From Actinomyces denticolens (lineage in GTDB: Bacteria > Actinomycetota > Actinomycetes > Actinomycetales > Actinomycetaceae): a stretch of 64,000 nucleotides of DNA. Both the position numbers and the translations under genes were made by a program. Shown here one piece after another: positions 8,640-16,514 of this stretch (positions are counted from its first letter, which is position 1; every line of letters begins with the position of its first letter). The stretch lies in NCBI RefSeq assembly GCF_002072185.1, contig NZ_MVIW01000008.1, forward strand, positions 1 through 64,000, written 5' to 3'. The notes under the pieces were generated by a model. That model did no database searches, was not told the DNA's origin, and saw nothing but the letters and a program-made list of their open reading frames with translations.

Positions 8640-8667
8640 TTGACAAGTGGAGCCCGGCCACTAAACT
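8640..8667 (+). promoter_or_regulatory. Sigma-70-like promoter of the first flavin reductase gene
   Basis: TTGACA (8640-8645), a 16-bp spacer and TAAACT (8662-8667) form a near-consensus promoter about 80 bp upstream of the ATG. Unlike most neighbours, the gene therefore has a leader with a normal ribosome binding site. Confidence 0.6.
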
Positions 8668-8745
8668 GATTCACGTATCAACTAGATGGCGTCAGTCTTA
8701 TTGGCTGATGCTTTAAACACTCGCAATTCCTGCAAGGAGTCCCTC

Positions 8746-9285
8746 ATGACCACCCGTATCGCCGTCGTTCACGGCTCCGTCCGCCCCACCTCAGCCGGCG
8801 CCGCCGTCTCCGACTGGGTCGCCGCCCAGTCCAACCTGGTCGAGGGCGTCGAGGCCGAGGTCCTTCACCTGACCGACTTCAACCTCCCCTTCTTCGTCGA
8901 GGAGCTCCCGCCGGCCATCGCCATGCCCAAGGACCCCGCCGGAGTGGCCTGGAATGAGCGGCTCGGCTCCTACGACGCCGTCATCTTCGTGACCCCCGAG
9001 TACGACCACTCGATCCCCGGTTCCCTGAAGAACGCCATCGACTACCTCGTCCCCTCCGTCCTCGAGGGCAAAGCCATCGGCATGGTCGGCTACTCCTACC
9101 AGCTCGGCCTGCGCGCCATCGAGCACCTGCGCCAGGTCCTGGGCTCCTTCAACTCCTTCGTCGTCGGCCCGCATGTCGCCCTGCACATCGCGACCGACTG
9201 GACCGACGGCGCCTTCACCCCGGCGGCCTTCCATGAGGGTGAGGTCCCGGCGATGGTCAAGGCGATCGTCGCCGCCACGAACTGA
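8746..9285 (+). CDS. NADPH-dependent FMN reductase family protein
   Basis: A 179-residue flavodoxin-like flavoprotein. Signature stretches are the phosphate-binding loop GSVRPTSAG (residues 10-18) and TPEYDHSIPGSLKNAIDYL, which contacts the flavin ring. Members reduce FMN, quinones or nitro/azo compounds with NAD(P)H. AAGGAG is 6 nt before the ATG at 8746. The next gene on the same strand encodes a close paralogue, so this is a tandem duplication. Confidence 0.88.
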   Translation: MTTRIAVVHGSVRPTSAGAAVSDWVAAQSNLVEGVEAEVLHLTDFNLPFFVEELPPAIAMPKDPAGVAWNERLGSYDAVIFVTPEYDHSIPGSLKNAIDYLVPSVLEGKAIGMVGYSYQLGLRAIEHLRQVLGSFNSFVVGPHVALHIATDWTDGAFTPAAFHEGEVPAMVKAIVAATN

Positions 9286-9377
9286 TGCGCCCTGGCTGTC
9301 CCTGACGCATCACACGCGCTGAGCCCGGTGACCTGACGCGCGGGCGAAGCGCTGCGACGGCGCCTCCCTGGGCGTTG

Positions 9378-9421
9378 CGCCTCTCGCGCGGATCAACGCA
9401 TGTTGGTCCGCGCGAGAGGCG
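9378..9421 (+). terminator. Hairpin between the two flavin reductase genes
   Basis: A perfect 15-bp stem (CGCCTCTCGCGCGGA with its complement) encloses 14 nt that can pair further (CAAC/GTTG). It lies 93 bp after the first stop, inside a 318-bp gap otherwise holding only the next promoter region (CCTAGAAT near 9540). Confidence 0.65.
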
Positions 9422-9603
9422 TTCGCGCGTCCGGGGCTCGGGACGCCTTCGGCCGGGGCGCTCGCGGCGGTCCGATCGCCCCGGCCTCGCGGCTGTGTCG
9501 CGAGTCATGGTCCCGATGGCTTCCGTAGTGGGAACTAAGGCCTAGAATGATTTAGTATTCAAGCACCAACGATGTGCTGTCCGCCGATATCTCAGGAGTT
9601 GCC

Positions 9604-10158
9604 ATGACCAAGATCGCCGTCATCCTCGGATCCGTCCGTCCCAACCGCGCTGGGGCCTCCGTGGCCGAATGGGTCGCCTCCAAGGCCAATGGGGTCGAGG
9701 GGGTTCAGGCCGAGATCCTCGACCTGGCCGCCTTCAACCTGCCCATCTTCGCCGAGGAGCTGCCCCCCATGGCGGCCCCGGCCAAGGACCCGGCCGCCGT
9801 CGCCTGGAACGAGGCCCTCGCCGGATTCGACGCCTTCATCATCGTCAGCCCCGAGTACAACCACTCGGTCCCCGGCGGCCTGAAGAACGCCATCGACTTC
9901 ATCACCCCCTCCGTGCTCGCCAACCGCGCCGTCGGCCTCGTCGGCTACTCCTACTCCGCCGGCCACCGTCAGATCGAGCATCTGCGCGCCATCCTGGCCA
10001 ACTTCACCACCGGCGTCGTCAGCGCCCAGGTCAACCTGCACCTGGCCACGGACTTCCCCGGCGGCGCCTTCGCTCCCGCCGCCTTCCACGACGGTGAGGT
10101 CGCCGCGCTCGTCGAGGCGATCGTCGCTCAGGACAAGGCCCTGGCATCCCTGCGCTGA
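9604..10158 (+). CDS. NADPH-dependent FMN reductase family protein (paralogue)
   Basis: A 184-residue paralogue of the gene at 8746. It has the same GSVRPNRAG loop and the same SPEYNHSVPGGLKNAIDFI motif. Identity is high across the whole length, with an alanine-rich difference after EELPP. CAGGAG precedes the ATG by 5 nt. Divergence between the two tandem copies at the substrate-facing loops suggests different electron acceptors, but this is inference. Confidence 0.88.
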   Translation: MTKIAVILGSVRPNRAGASVAEWVASKANGVEGVQAEILDLAAFNLPIFAEELPPMAAPAKDPAAVAWNEALAGFDAFIIVSPEYNHSVPGGLKNAIDFITPSVLANRAVGLVGYSYSAGHRQIEHLRAILANFTTGVVSAQVNLHLATDFPGGAFAPAAFHDGEVAALVEAIVAQDKALASLR

Positions 10159-10195
10159 GCGCCCCCGTCGCACGGGGGGCGCCGCCGGCCGAACA

Positions 10196-10236
10196 GCCGC
10201 GGAGCCCGGGACCGTCACGGTCCCGGGCTCCGCGGC
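10196..10236. terminator. Bidirectional hairpin terminator
   Basis: A 20-bp perfect stem with a one-nucleotide loop (core GGAGCCCGGGACCGT) lies between convergent genes, 38 bp after the flavin reductase stop and 13 bp after the stop of the opposing ATPase gene. It can serve both strands. Confidence 0.8.
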
Positions 10237-10248
10237 CGCTCTCGAGGG

Positions 10249-12162
10249 CTACCCCACCTCCAGCGGCCGATAGCGGTTGACGGCCGCCGCCACGTCCACC
10301 ATCCGGGGGCGCGCGAGGAACGCCCCGCCCTCGTCGAGCGCGTCCAGGCCCTCGTCGTCGATCAGGGCCTCCAGGTCATCGAGGCACTCGCGCAGCGTGG
10401 AGGCGGCGTCGAAGCGCTGCTCCAGCAGGGCGCGCAGGGCGTGGGCCGTCGCCTCGGCCTGACCCGGGTCCACGATCCCGGCCACATCCGAGACGTCGAT
10501 CTCCTCGCGGTCCAGGGTGAGCGAGTCGATTCCCCGCGCCCGGGTGCGGATCGGGCCGCGCCGGGTGCGCGCCGGAGCGGGTGCCGGGATGCGGCCGGGG
10601 CCGAGCGGGAAGTCCTCCAGCGCCGTCCCCTCCCGGGGTTGATCGGCGACGACGGCCCGAGCCTGCTCCGTGGCGTCGCGCAACTCATAGGCGTCCAGGA
10701 GGAGGACGTGGTCGGCCACATCCAGGTAGTCCCCGGAGCCGCCCATGACCATGACCGTGGAGACGCCCAGGCGTGAGGAGAGTGCTCCCACCCGGTCCAC
10801 CAGCGGGGTGATCGGCTCGCGCTCGGCGGCCACGAGCGAGCGCATGCGCGCGTCGCGGATGAGCAGGTTCGTGGCCGAGGTGTCCTCGTCGAGGAGCAGC
10901 GCCGTCGCCCCCACCTCGATGGCCTCGACGATCGCGGCAGCCTGCGATGTCGAGCCGGAGGCGTTGCGGGTGGTGAAGGCCGCGGTGTCCCGGCCCGCGG
11001 GCAGGTGGGAGATGAAGGGCGTGAGATCGACGCCCGTGACCGCCCGGCCATCGGCGGCCCGCACCTTGACGGCGTCGGGGGCGGTGGACACGAGCTCGCG
11101 CCCATCGCCCGGCACATGCGGGTAGACGCCCCTCTCAATGGCCGCCAGCAGGGTGGACTTGCCGTGGTAGCCGCCGCCGACGATGACCGTCACGCCCGCC
11201 GGCACGGCCGTCCCGCGGATCTTCCCGGCATGCGGGAGCTCCACGGTGGCCGCCAGCGACTCCGGGGCCCGCAGGGCGATTCCCCCCGAGCGCAGCGGCT
11301 CGTCGCTGACCCCCGAGCGGCGCGGCAGGAGGGAGCCGTCGGCGAGGAAGGAGACCCAGCCCGCCTCGCGGACCGCCTCGGTGAGGGCCCTGTGGTCCTC
11401 CAGGGCCTCCACGTGGGCGAGGAGCCGCTCGGCCCGCTCGCCCGCCAGGTCCAGGGCCGTTCCGATCTCGCGGGTGAGGTCCCGGCCGACGATCCTGGCG
11501 GCCTCGCGGCCCTGGATGGAGCGGCCCTGGGCGGGAAGCGCCATGCGGGCGCGCACCTCGATGGTCCACGCCCCGGCGTCATCGGAGCCGGTGGTGCCGC
11601 CGGGGCCGCTGGTGCCGTCAGCGTCCTCGGCGCTGCCCGCGACCGGGATGAGGAGCACGGCCGAGCGCTCCAGGATCTCCTGGCCGGGCGCGGCGATGGA
11701 CAGGGCGGTGCCCTTGAATCCCGCGTGGATCTCGCGAGTGAGGAAGTCGGCGAGCGCGAGGCGGCGGTCCGCCGTCGTCAGCAGGCCCTCGCGCGCCAGG
11801 AGTGCCAGCGAGGGCAGGGAGGCGGGCGCGGTGACCCGGATGCGCGTCGGTGGGGCGTAGGGGTCGGCCTGGACCCGGTCGATGTGGAGCGTCCATCCCT
11901 CGGGCGCCAGGTAGCGCCCGACGATCGCCCGGTAGGCCGGATAGGCGCGCCCATCCAGGGCGTGGAGGTGGCCGACGAGGTCGCTCAGCTCCCCGTCGCG
12001 CGGCTCATCGTCATAGCGGCGGCGCCCGCCGTCGCGATAGCCGGAGCCGCCCCTGCTGCGGCCATCGCGGCCATCGCGGCCGCCGCGGTGCCCGCCCCGA
12101 TAGCCGCCGCCACCGCGCCTGGCGTAGCCGCCGTCCCTGCCCGAGTACCTGTCATCGCTCAT
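10249..12162 (-). CDS. ABC-class ATPase with RGG-rich N-terminus
   Basis: A 637-residue protein of the predicted ABC_ATPase family (PF09818 type). Residues 1-50 are a Gly/Arg/Tyr tract (GGGGYRGGHRGGRDGRDGR and more). The conserved domain follows, with an unusual Walker A VGGGYHGKSTLL (Lys335) and a Walker B-like stretch TALLLDEDTSATNLLIRD. No membrane segment is seen. The biological role of the family is unknown. The RGG tract suggests RNA binding, which is inference. The ATG at 12162 is favoured by GGGAGG 9 nt upstream; an alternative ATG three codons earlier is possible. Confidence 0.82.
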   Translation of the reverse strand: MSDDRYSGRDGGYARRGGGGYRGGHRGGRDGRDGRSRGGSGYRDGGRRRYDDEPRDGELSDLVGHLHALDGRAYPAYRAIVGRYLAPEGWTLHIDRVQADPYAPPTRIRVTAPASLPSLALLAREGLLTTADRRLALADFLTREIHAGFKGTALSIAAPGQEILERSAVLLIPVAGSAEDADGTSGPGGTTGSDDAGAWTIEVRARMALPAQGRSIQGREAARIVGRDLTREIGTALDLAGERAERLLAHVEALEDHRALTEAVREAGWVSFLADGSLLPRRSGVSDEPLRSGGIALRAPESLAATVELPHAGKIRGTAVPAGVTVIVGGGYHGKSTLLAAIERGVYPHVPGDGRELVSTAPDAVKVRAADGRAVTGVDLTPFISHLPAGRDTAAFTTRNASGSTSQAAAIVEAIEVGATALLLDEDTSATNLLIRDARMRSLVAAEREPITPLVDRVGALSSRLGVSTVMVMGGSGDYLDVADHVLLLDAYELRDATEQARAVVADQPREGTALEDFPLGPGRIPAPAPARTRRGPIRTRARGIDSLTLDREEIDVSDVAGIVDPGQAEATAHALRALLEQRFDAASTLRECLDDLEALIDDEGLDALDEGGAFLARPRMVDVAAAVNRYRPLEVG

Positions 12163-12216
12163 GGAGCGCATCCTCCCACGACTGGGACGGCGCGGCGGTC
12201 CGGGCCGAATCCCGCC

Positions 12217-12222
12217 TATGGT
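12217..12222 (+). promoter_or_regulatory. Probable -10 box of the LysE/ArgO gene
   Basis: TATGGT lies 8 nt before the ATG in the 68-bp space shared with the divergent ATPase gene. Confidence 0.45.
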
Positions 12223-12230
12223 TCGGGAGC

Positions 12231-12845
12231 ATGACAGGACCGCCCGTCTCGCTCGCGCCCGCACTGACCGGATTAGGCACCGGATTGGGGCTCATCATGG
12301 CCATCGGCGCCCAGAACGCCTGGGTGCTGCGCCAGGGGGTGCGCCGTGAGCACATCGGGCTGGTCATCCTCATCTGCGCCCTGTCCGACGCCATCCTCAT
12401 CGCCGTGGGCACCGGCGCGATCCGCGCGGTCTCCTCGCTGGCGCCGTGGGTGCTCCAGGCCCTGCGCTGGGGCGGGGTGGCCTACCTGGTCCTCTTCGCG
12501 ATCAACTCCTTCCGCTCGGCGCTGCGGCCCGGTGGCCTGGAGGAGGCCTCCTCGCGGGGCGCGGGCTCAGTCGCCATCACGACGCTCGCCCTGACCTGGC
12601 TCAACCCCCATGTGTACCTCGACACCGTGCTCATGCTCGGCACGGTCACCAACCACTTCGGCCCCGATCGCTGGTGGGCGGCAGCGGGCGCCACCCTCGC
12701 CTCCGTCATCTGGTTCACCGGGCTCGGACTCGGGGCGCGGGCGCTGTCCGGGCTGCTCGCGAGCCCCCGCACCTGGAGAATCGTCGACGCGCTCGTCGGC
12801 GTTGTCATGCTCCTCGTTGCCTGGCGCCTCGCCACCGGCGCCTGA
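12231..12845 (+). CDS. LysE/ArgO family amino-acid exporter
   Basis: A 204-residue membrane protein with about six hydrophobic segments. The hallmark IMAIGAQNAWVLRQGVRREH of LysE/ArgO exporters is at residues 22-41, and the conserved TWLNPHVYLDTVLMLG is present in the middle. It probably exports basic amino acids such as lysine or arginine from the cytoplasm. In this family a LysR-type regulator often lies next door; none is present here. Confidence 0.88.
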   Translation: MTGPPVSLAPALTGLGTGLGLIMAIGAQNAWVLRQGVRREHIGLVILICALSDAILIAVGTGAIRAVSSLAPWVLQALRWGGVAYLVLFAINSFRSALRPGGLEEASSRGAGSVAITTLALTWLNPHVYLDTVLMLGTVTNHFGPDRWWAAAGATLASVIWFTGLGLGARALSGLLASPRTWRIVDALVGVVMLLVAWRLATGA

Positions 12846-12870
12846 GTCGGCGCCCCTGCTCGCCGGGAAT

Positions 12871-12999
12871 GGCGAGCTTTGAGGATTGCCTGGGGTCGAA
12901 TCCGCCCGAGTGCGAGCGGGTAGCGAGCGCGTATCGCTCCGACCTGCGACTATCCGGGATACGACTAGGCGTCAGAAAAAGGAATCCTCAAACCTCGCC
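12871..12999. repeat. Long-range inverted repeat between lysE-like gene and msrA
   Basis: GGCGAGCTTTGAGGATT (12871-12887) is complementary at 16 of 17 positions to 12983-12999, enclosing 95 bp with further short dyads (CCGCCCGAGTGCGAGCGGG). It lies between convergent genes and could act as a terminator or a small mobile palindrome. Confidence 0.6.
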
Positions 13000-13010
13000 A
13001 CTTCTCCTGC

Positions 13011-13709
13011 TCAAACCTGCTGAGGAGGCAGGACGTCCACCTGCGAGGGCAGGTTCGCGACCCCCACGGGACAGGTGACGCCGTTGGGCCCGTGATTGCA
13101 GTAGCCGCCCGGGTTCTTCTCCAGGTAGCCCTGGTGGTAGTCCTCCGCCAGGTAGTAGGGGCCGCCGAACTCCGCGTACTGCATCGACGCCGGATCGATC
13201 GTCGTCACGGACCGGCCCAGCCCGAGCCGGGCCAACTCGCTCTGGAACGCCTTGAGGGTGGCCGTGGCCACCGCGTACTGCTCGGGCGTCGTGGTCCAGA
13301 CGGCTGACCGGTACTGGGGGCCGATGTCGTTGCCATGGCGGTTGAGCCGGGTGGAGTCGTGGTTCTCCCAGAAGGCGCGCAGCAGCGCCTCCCCGCCGCG
13401 CCCCGCGACCACCGGGTTGTAGGCGACGAGCACCGTCTCGGCGTGCCCGGTCCGGGCCGTGCAGACCTCCTGGTAGGTGGGGTTGGGCGTGGTGCCGCCC
13501 ATGTAGCCCACGGAGGTGGCGACGACGCCGGGCTGGCGCCACATGATCCGCTCCACGCCCCAGAAGCAGCCGCCCGCGAGGTAGATGACCTCGGTGCCCT
13601 TGGGCCAGGGGCCTGTCAGGGGAGCGCCGAGGACGACGTGGTTGCCGGGCTCGGGGAGCACGGGCTCCTCGCGACCGGGGATAACGTGATTGCGGGACGG
13701 TGCGTTCAT
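13011..13709 (-). CDS. msrA: Peptide methionine-S-sulfoxide reductase A
   Basis: A 232-residue enzyme that reduces (S)-methionine sulfoxide in oxidised proteins. The catalytic Cys48 is in AGGCFWGVERI. Also visible are VGYMGGTTPNPTYQEVC, GHAETVLVAY and the C-terminal EDYHQGYLEKNPGGYCNHG typical of the long actinobacterial form. The start is set by a TAGCGT box 6 nt upstream of the ATG. No signal peptide: it acts in the cytosol. Confidence 0.95.
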   Translation of the reverse strand: MNAPSRNHVIPGREEPVLPEPGNHVVLGAPLTGPWPKGTEVIYLAGGCFWGVERIMWRQPGVVATSVGYMGGTTPNPTYQEVCTARTGHAETVLVAYNPVVAGRGGEALLRAFWENHDSTRLNRHGNDIGPQYRSAVWTTTPEQYAVATATLKAFQSELARLGLGRSVTTIDPASMQYAEFGGPYYLAEDYHQGYLEKNPGGYCNHGPNGVTCPVGVANLPSQVDVLPPQQV

Positions 13710-13715
13710 AGGAGA

Positions 13716-13721
13716 ACGCTA
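13716..13721 (-). promoter_or_regulatory. Leaderless-type -10 box of msrA
   Basis: TAGCGT on the minus strand, then a 6-nt spacer (TCTCCT) and the ATG. Confidence 0.6.
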
Positions 13722-13801
13722 CCGCCCCGCTGTGGGCAGGGCCGCCCCATTTCCGCGCCCTTCGCTCAAGGCGAGGTGCGGGAATGCGGGTCGGCACGGT
13801 C

Positions 13802-14293
13802 TCAGACGCGACTGACCTTGAGGATCTCCGCGGTGATCGTCTTGCCGTTCGGGGCGTCGTAGGAGACCTTCTCACCCGCGGAGTGCCCCATGAGGGCCTG
13901 GCCGAGCGGGGCGTCGGGGGAGAAGACCTTGACTCCCTCGGGGACGTCCTCGGCGATCTCCTGCCCGCCCAGGGCGAAGCGCTGCTCCTTCCCGGCGACC
14001 TTCGCGGTGACGATCGTGCCCGCGGAGACGGTGCCGTCGTCGGCGGCCTCGCCGATCCGGGCGTTCTCCAGCGTCTCGGTCAGGGCGATGATGCGGGCCT
14101 CGTTGAGGGCGGCCTCCTCGCGTGCGGCGTGATAGCCGGCGTTCTCACGCAGGTCCCCCTCCTGACGGGCCGCCTCGACGCGCTGCGCGATCTCCTTGCG
14201 CTCCTCGCCCTTACGGTGCTCGAGCTCGGCGCTCAGGCGGTCGAAGGCCTCCTGCGTCAGCCAGGTTCCCTGCTTCTCGGTATCCGCGGCCAT
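13802..14293 (-). CDS. greA: Transcription elongation factor GreA
   Basis: A 163-residue GreA protein, which rescues backtracked RNA polymerase by stimulating transcript cleavage. The N-terminal coiled coil carries LSAELEHRKGEERKEIAQRV and the tip acidic motif in GDLRENAGYHAAREEAALNE. The C-terminal FKBP-like half has SPDAPLGQALMGHSAGEKV. It begins at a well-spaced AGGAG. It is transcribed alone, upstream of msrA on the same strand, with about 90 bp between. Confidence 0.95.
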   Translation of the reverse strand: MAADTEKQGTWLTQEAFDRLSAELEHRKGEERKEIAQRVEAARQEGDLRENAGYHAAREEAALNEARIIALTETLENARIGEAADDGTVSAGTIVTAKVAGKEQRFALGGQEIAEDVPEGVKVFSPDAPLGQALMGHSAGEKVSYDAPNGKTITAEILKVSRV

Positions 14294-14625
14294 GGGGGTA
14301 CTCCTCGATGTGGTGGTCAGTGATATGCCTGCGACGGTGTCTCGGCAACAACCCCGATGCGCACCGTCGGCGCTCGGGGTCGTTCGTATAAGGGGCGAGT
14401 CTACATCCGTTGGCCTGAGACCGGCCTGGAAACCGCGCTTCCGGCCGGCCCCGCGACTCGTGGGGCCGGTGGTGGCGGCTCATCGACTGGCGCTTTCCGC
14501 GCCGAGTGGTGCCGTCCGCGCCCAGTGGTGCGTGCTGCCCGTGCTGGTGGGTGCGGGTGGTGCCAGTGGATGCGCACCGCACCTGGCGGTGACCGGGGCA
14601 TCTCGTGCTCCCGGCCTGACTGGGG
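14294..14625. other. Intergenic region between trhA and greA
   Basis: No credible gene. The greA leader occupies the left end. The middle holds copy 2 of an interspersed repeat (14499-14580). Short open frames seen here are compositional. Confidence 0.5.
14499..14580 (+). repeat. Diverged interspersed repeat, copy 2
   Basis: Aligns by eye with the minus strand of 5607-5686. Here the hairpin arms of copy 1 have decayed, so the copy near ilvD may be the one kept as a terminator. Confidence 0.5.
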
Positions 14626-15363
14626 TCAGCTGAGAATCGCGATGTAGCAGGCCACGGCGTGGCAGGCCCAGGCCGCCACCGTGCAGGTGTGGAACACCTC
14701 GTGGAAGCCGAACCAGCGGGGGAGGGGGTCGGGGCGCTTGCGCGCGTAGACGATCGCGCCGACCGTGTAGACCAGGCCCCCGGCCATGAGCAGCCACACG
14801 ATCGCGGGCCCTCCGGAGCGCCAGAACGCCGGCAGGAACCAGATCGCCACCCAGCCCAGCACGATGTACAGCGAAGTCCTCAGCCAGCGCGGAGCCCCCG
14901 GCCACGCCAGGGACATGGCGATCCCGGCCGCCGCCCCTCCCCAGACGATGCCGAGCACCAGGCGCGCCGTCGCCGAGTCGAGCAGCGCCACTGATAGGGG
15001 CGTGTAGGTCCCGGCGATGAGGAGATAGATATTGGCATGGTCGATGCGCTGCAGTGCCCCGGAGACAGTGCGTGGGAAATGGCCATTGCCCAGGTGGTAC
15101 AGGCCCGAGTTGGCGAACAGCAGCAGTGAGCACACCAGGTACACGGCGCTGGCCCATCTCAGTGCGGCGCTGCCGGCCAGGACGGTCAGGACGATGCAGG
15201 CCGCCAGGGTCAGCGGGGCGGTGATGGCGTGGATCCAGCCGCGCAGCCGCGGCTTGACGGGCTTGAGCCTGGCCAGCGCCCGCGGGCCCTGGCGGCCGGG
15301 GTCCTGCTCCTGGCCGGGGGCGGCCCGCTCCTCGTCGCGGCGCGGATCTGCGTCGGTGCGCAT
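14626..15363 (-). CDS. trhA: Hemolysin III/TrhA-type membrane protein
   Basis: A 245-residue seven-helix membrane protein of the hemolysin III/PAQR family. Conserved metal-site motifs are visible: NSGLYHLGN, QRIDHANIYLLIAGTYTP and FGFHEVFHTCTVAAWACHAV. In Bacillus and E. coli members affect membrane energetics or lipid homeostasis. The first 35 residues are charged and cytosolic. AGGAGG lies 5 nt before the ATG. It is divergent from the prenyl synthase gene, an arrangement also known from mycobacteria (Rv1085c/Rv1086). Confidence 0.9.
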   Translation of the reverse strand: MRTDADPRRDEERAAPGQEQDPGRQGPRALARLKPVKPRLRGWIHAITAPLTLAACIVLTVLAGSAALRWASAVYLVCSLLLFANSGLYHLGNGHFPRTVSGALQRIDHANIYLLIAGTYTPLSVALLDSATARLVLGIVWGGAAAGIAMSLAWPGAPRWLRTSLYIVLGWVAIWFLPAFWRSGGPAIVWLLMAGGLVYTVGAIVYARKRPDPLPRWFGFHEVFHTCTVAAWACHAVACYIAILS

Positions 15364-15410
15364 TGAACCTCCTGGCGGGCGCCGATGGCGAGCTCAGGGG
15401 GGGCGGCGCC

Positions 15411-15434
15411 CGAACCTACGGTACCGTAGGTTCG
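15411..15434. promoter_or_regulatory. 24-bp perfect palindrome, probable operator
   Basis: Half-site CGAACCTACGGT followed by its exact reverse complement, centred on GGTACC, in the 180-bp space between divergent trhA and the prenyl synthase gene. Size and symmetry fit a TetR-family operator controlling one or both genes. The regulator is not encoded in the window. Confidence 0.7.
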
Positions 15435-15543
15435 AGTGGGGAGGAAGGACCACCGCCCACCGGCGCCGCGCGCGATACCGTTGGTCCTGCGGCACAGCCC
15501 GGGCCATCGCCCAGCCGGGCCCGCGCACGTGCGAAGGAGAGAC

Positions 15544-16323
15544 ATGGCGGACGGCTTCCTCTACCAGCTCTATGAGCGCCGCCTGTCCACGCGCCTCGAC
15601 TCCTCCCGCGCGCCCCGCCACGTCGGCGTCATCCTCGACGGCAATCGCCGCTGGGCCAAGGCGCTGGGCATCGGCGCCTCCCAAGGGCACAAGCGCGGAG
15701 CGGACAAGATCGAGGAGTTCCTCGGCTGGGCGGAGGACGCCGGTGTCACCGTCGTCACCCTGTGGCTGCTGAGCACTGACAATCTCTCCCGCGATCCCGC
15801 CGAGCTCGCCCCCCTGCTCGACATCATCGCCCAGGCCGTGGAGGACCTAGCGGGCACTCACCGGTGGCGGCTGCGCCTCGTGGGCGCCGTCGGCCTCCTG
15901 CCCGCCGAGGTGGCCGGCCGCCTGCGCGAGGCCGTCGCCACCACTGAGGAGCAGGGCGAGGCCGGGCGGCCCGATGAGCGGATGGAGGTCAACATCGCCG
16001 TCGGCTACGGGGGGCGTCAGGAGATCGCCGACGCCGTCCGCGAGATCCTGCGCGAGCGCGCCGCCGCCGGGGCGAGCCTGGAGGAGGTGGCCTCCTCCCT
16101 CAGGGAGGAGGACATCACCGACCACCTCTACACCAAGGGCCAGCCCGACCCCGACCTGCTCATCCGGACCTCCGGCGAGCAGCGCCTGTCGGGATTCCTG
16201 CTATGGCAGTCGGTCCACTCCGAGTTCTACTTCTGCGAGGTCAACTGGCCGGCCTTCCGGAGGGTCGACTTCCTGCGCGCCCTGCGCGATTACGCCGGGC
16301 GGCAGCGTCGCATGGGGCGCTGA
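15544..16323 (+). CDS. Isoprenyl transferase (short-chain Z-isoprenyl diphosphate synthase type)
   Basis: A 259-residue cis-prenyltransferase. The catalytic Asp32 lies in VILDGNRRWAKALG. RTSGEQRLSGFLLWQ and SEFYFCEVNWPAFR are the other family signatures. The N-terminus LYQLYERRL and the neighbouring trhA match the mycobacterial Rv1086 group, which makes Z,E-farnesyl diphosphate feeding decaprenyl phosphate synthesis, rather than the housekeeping UppS. GAAGGAGA precedes the ATG. Chain length is inferred from the homology only. Confidence 0.9.
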   Translation: MADGFLYQLYERRLSTRLDSSRAPRHVGVILDGNRRWAKALGIGASQGHKRGADKIEEFLGWAEDAGVTVVTLWLLSTDNLSRDPAELAPLLDIIAQAVEDLAGTHRWRLRLVGAVGLLPAEVAGRLREAVATTEEQGEAGRPDERMEVNIAVGYGGRQEIADAVREILRERAAAGASLEEVASSLREEDITDHLYTKGQPDPDLLIRTSGEQRLSGFLLWQSVHSEFYFCEVNWPAFRRVDFLRALRDYAGRQRRMGR

Positions 16324-16514
16324 GGGAGCTGAGGGCGCTGGCCCGCCGGGCGGATCCGGGGCGGCGGGCGGTACTCACTTGGAAGCCGACGGCTGGAGGA
16401 TGCCCGAGACGGCTCACAGGTGCTGTCGACGACGGGGCCCGGGGTCCCCGGGGATTCCTCGTGGCCGCTCACCGCGCTCCTCCCGCCCGGTACGACCGCG
16501 CGGGAGGAGGGGGC

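Noticed and set aside
12870-12910. tRNA-like T-arm (GGGGTCGAATCC)
   Set aside because: Only one T precedes the C of the loop, and no matching D-arm, anticodon arm or acceptor stem could be drawn around it.
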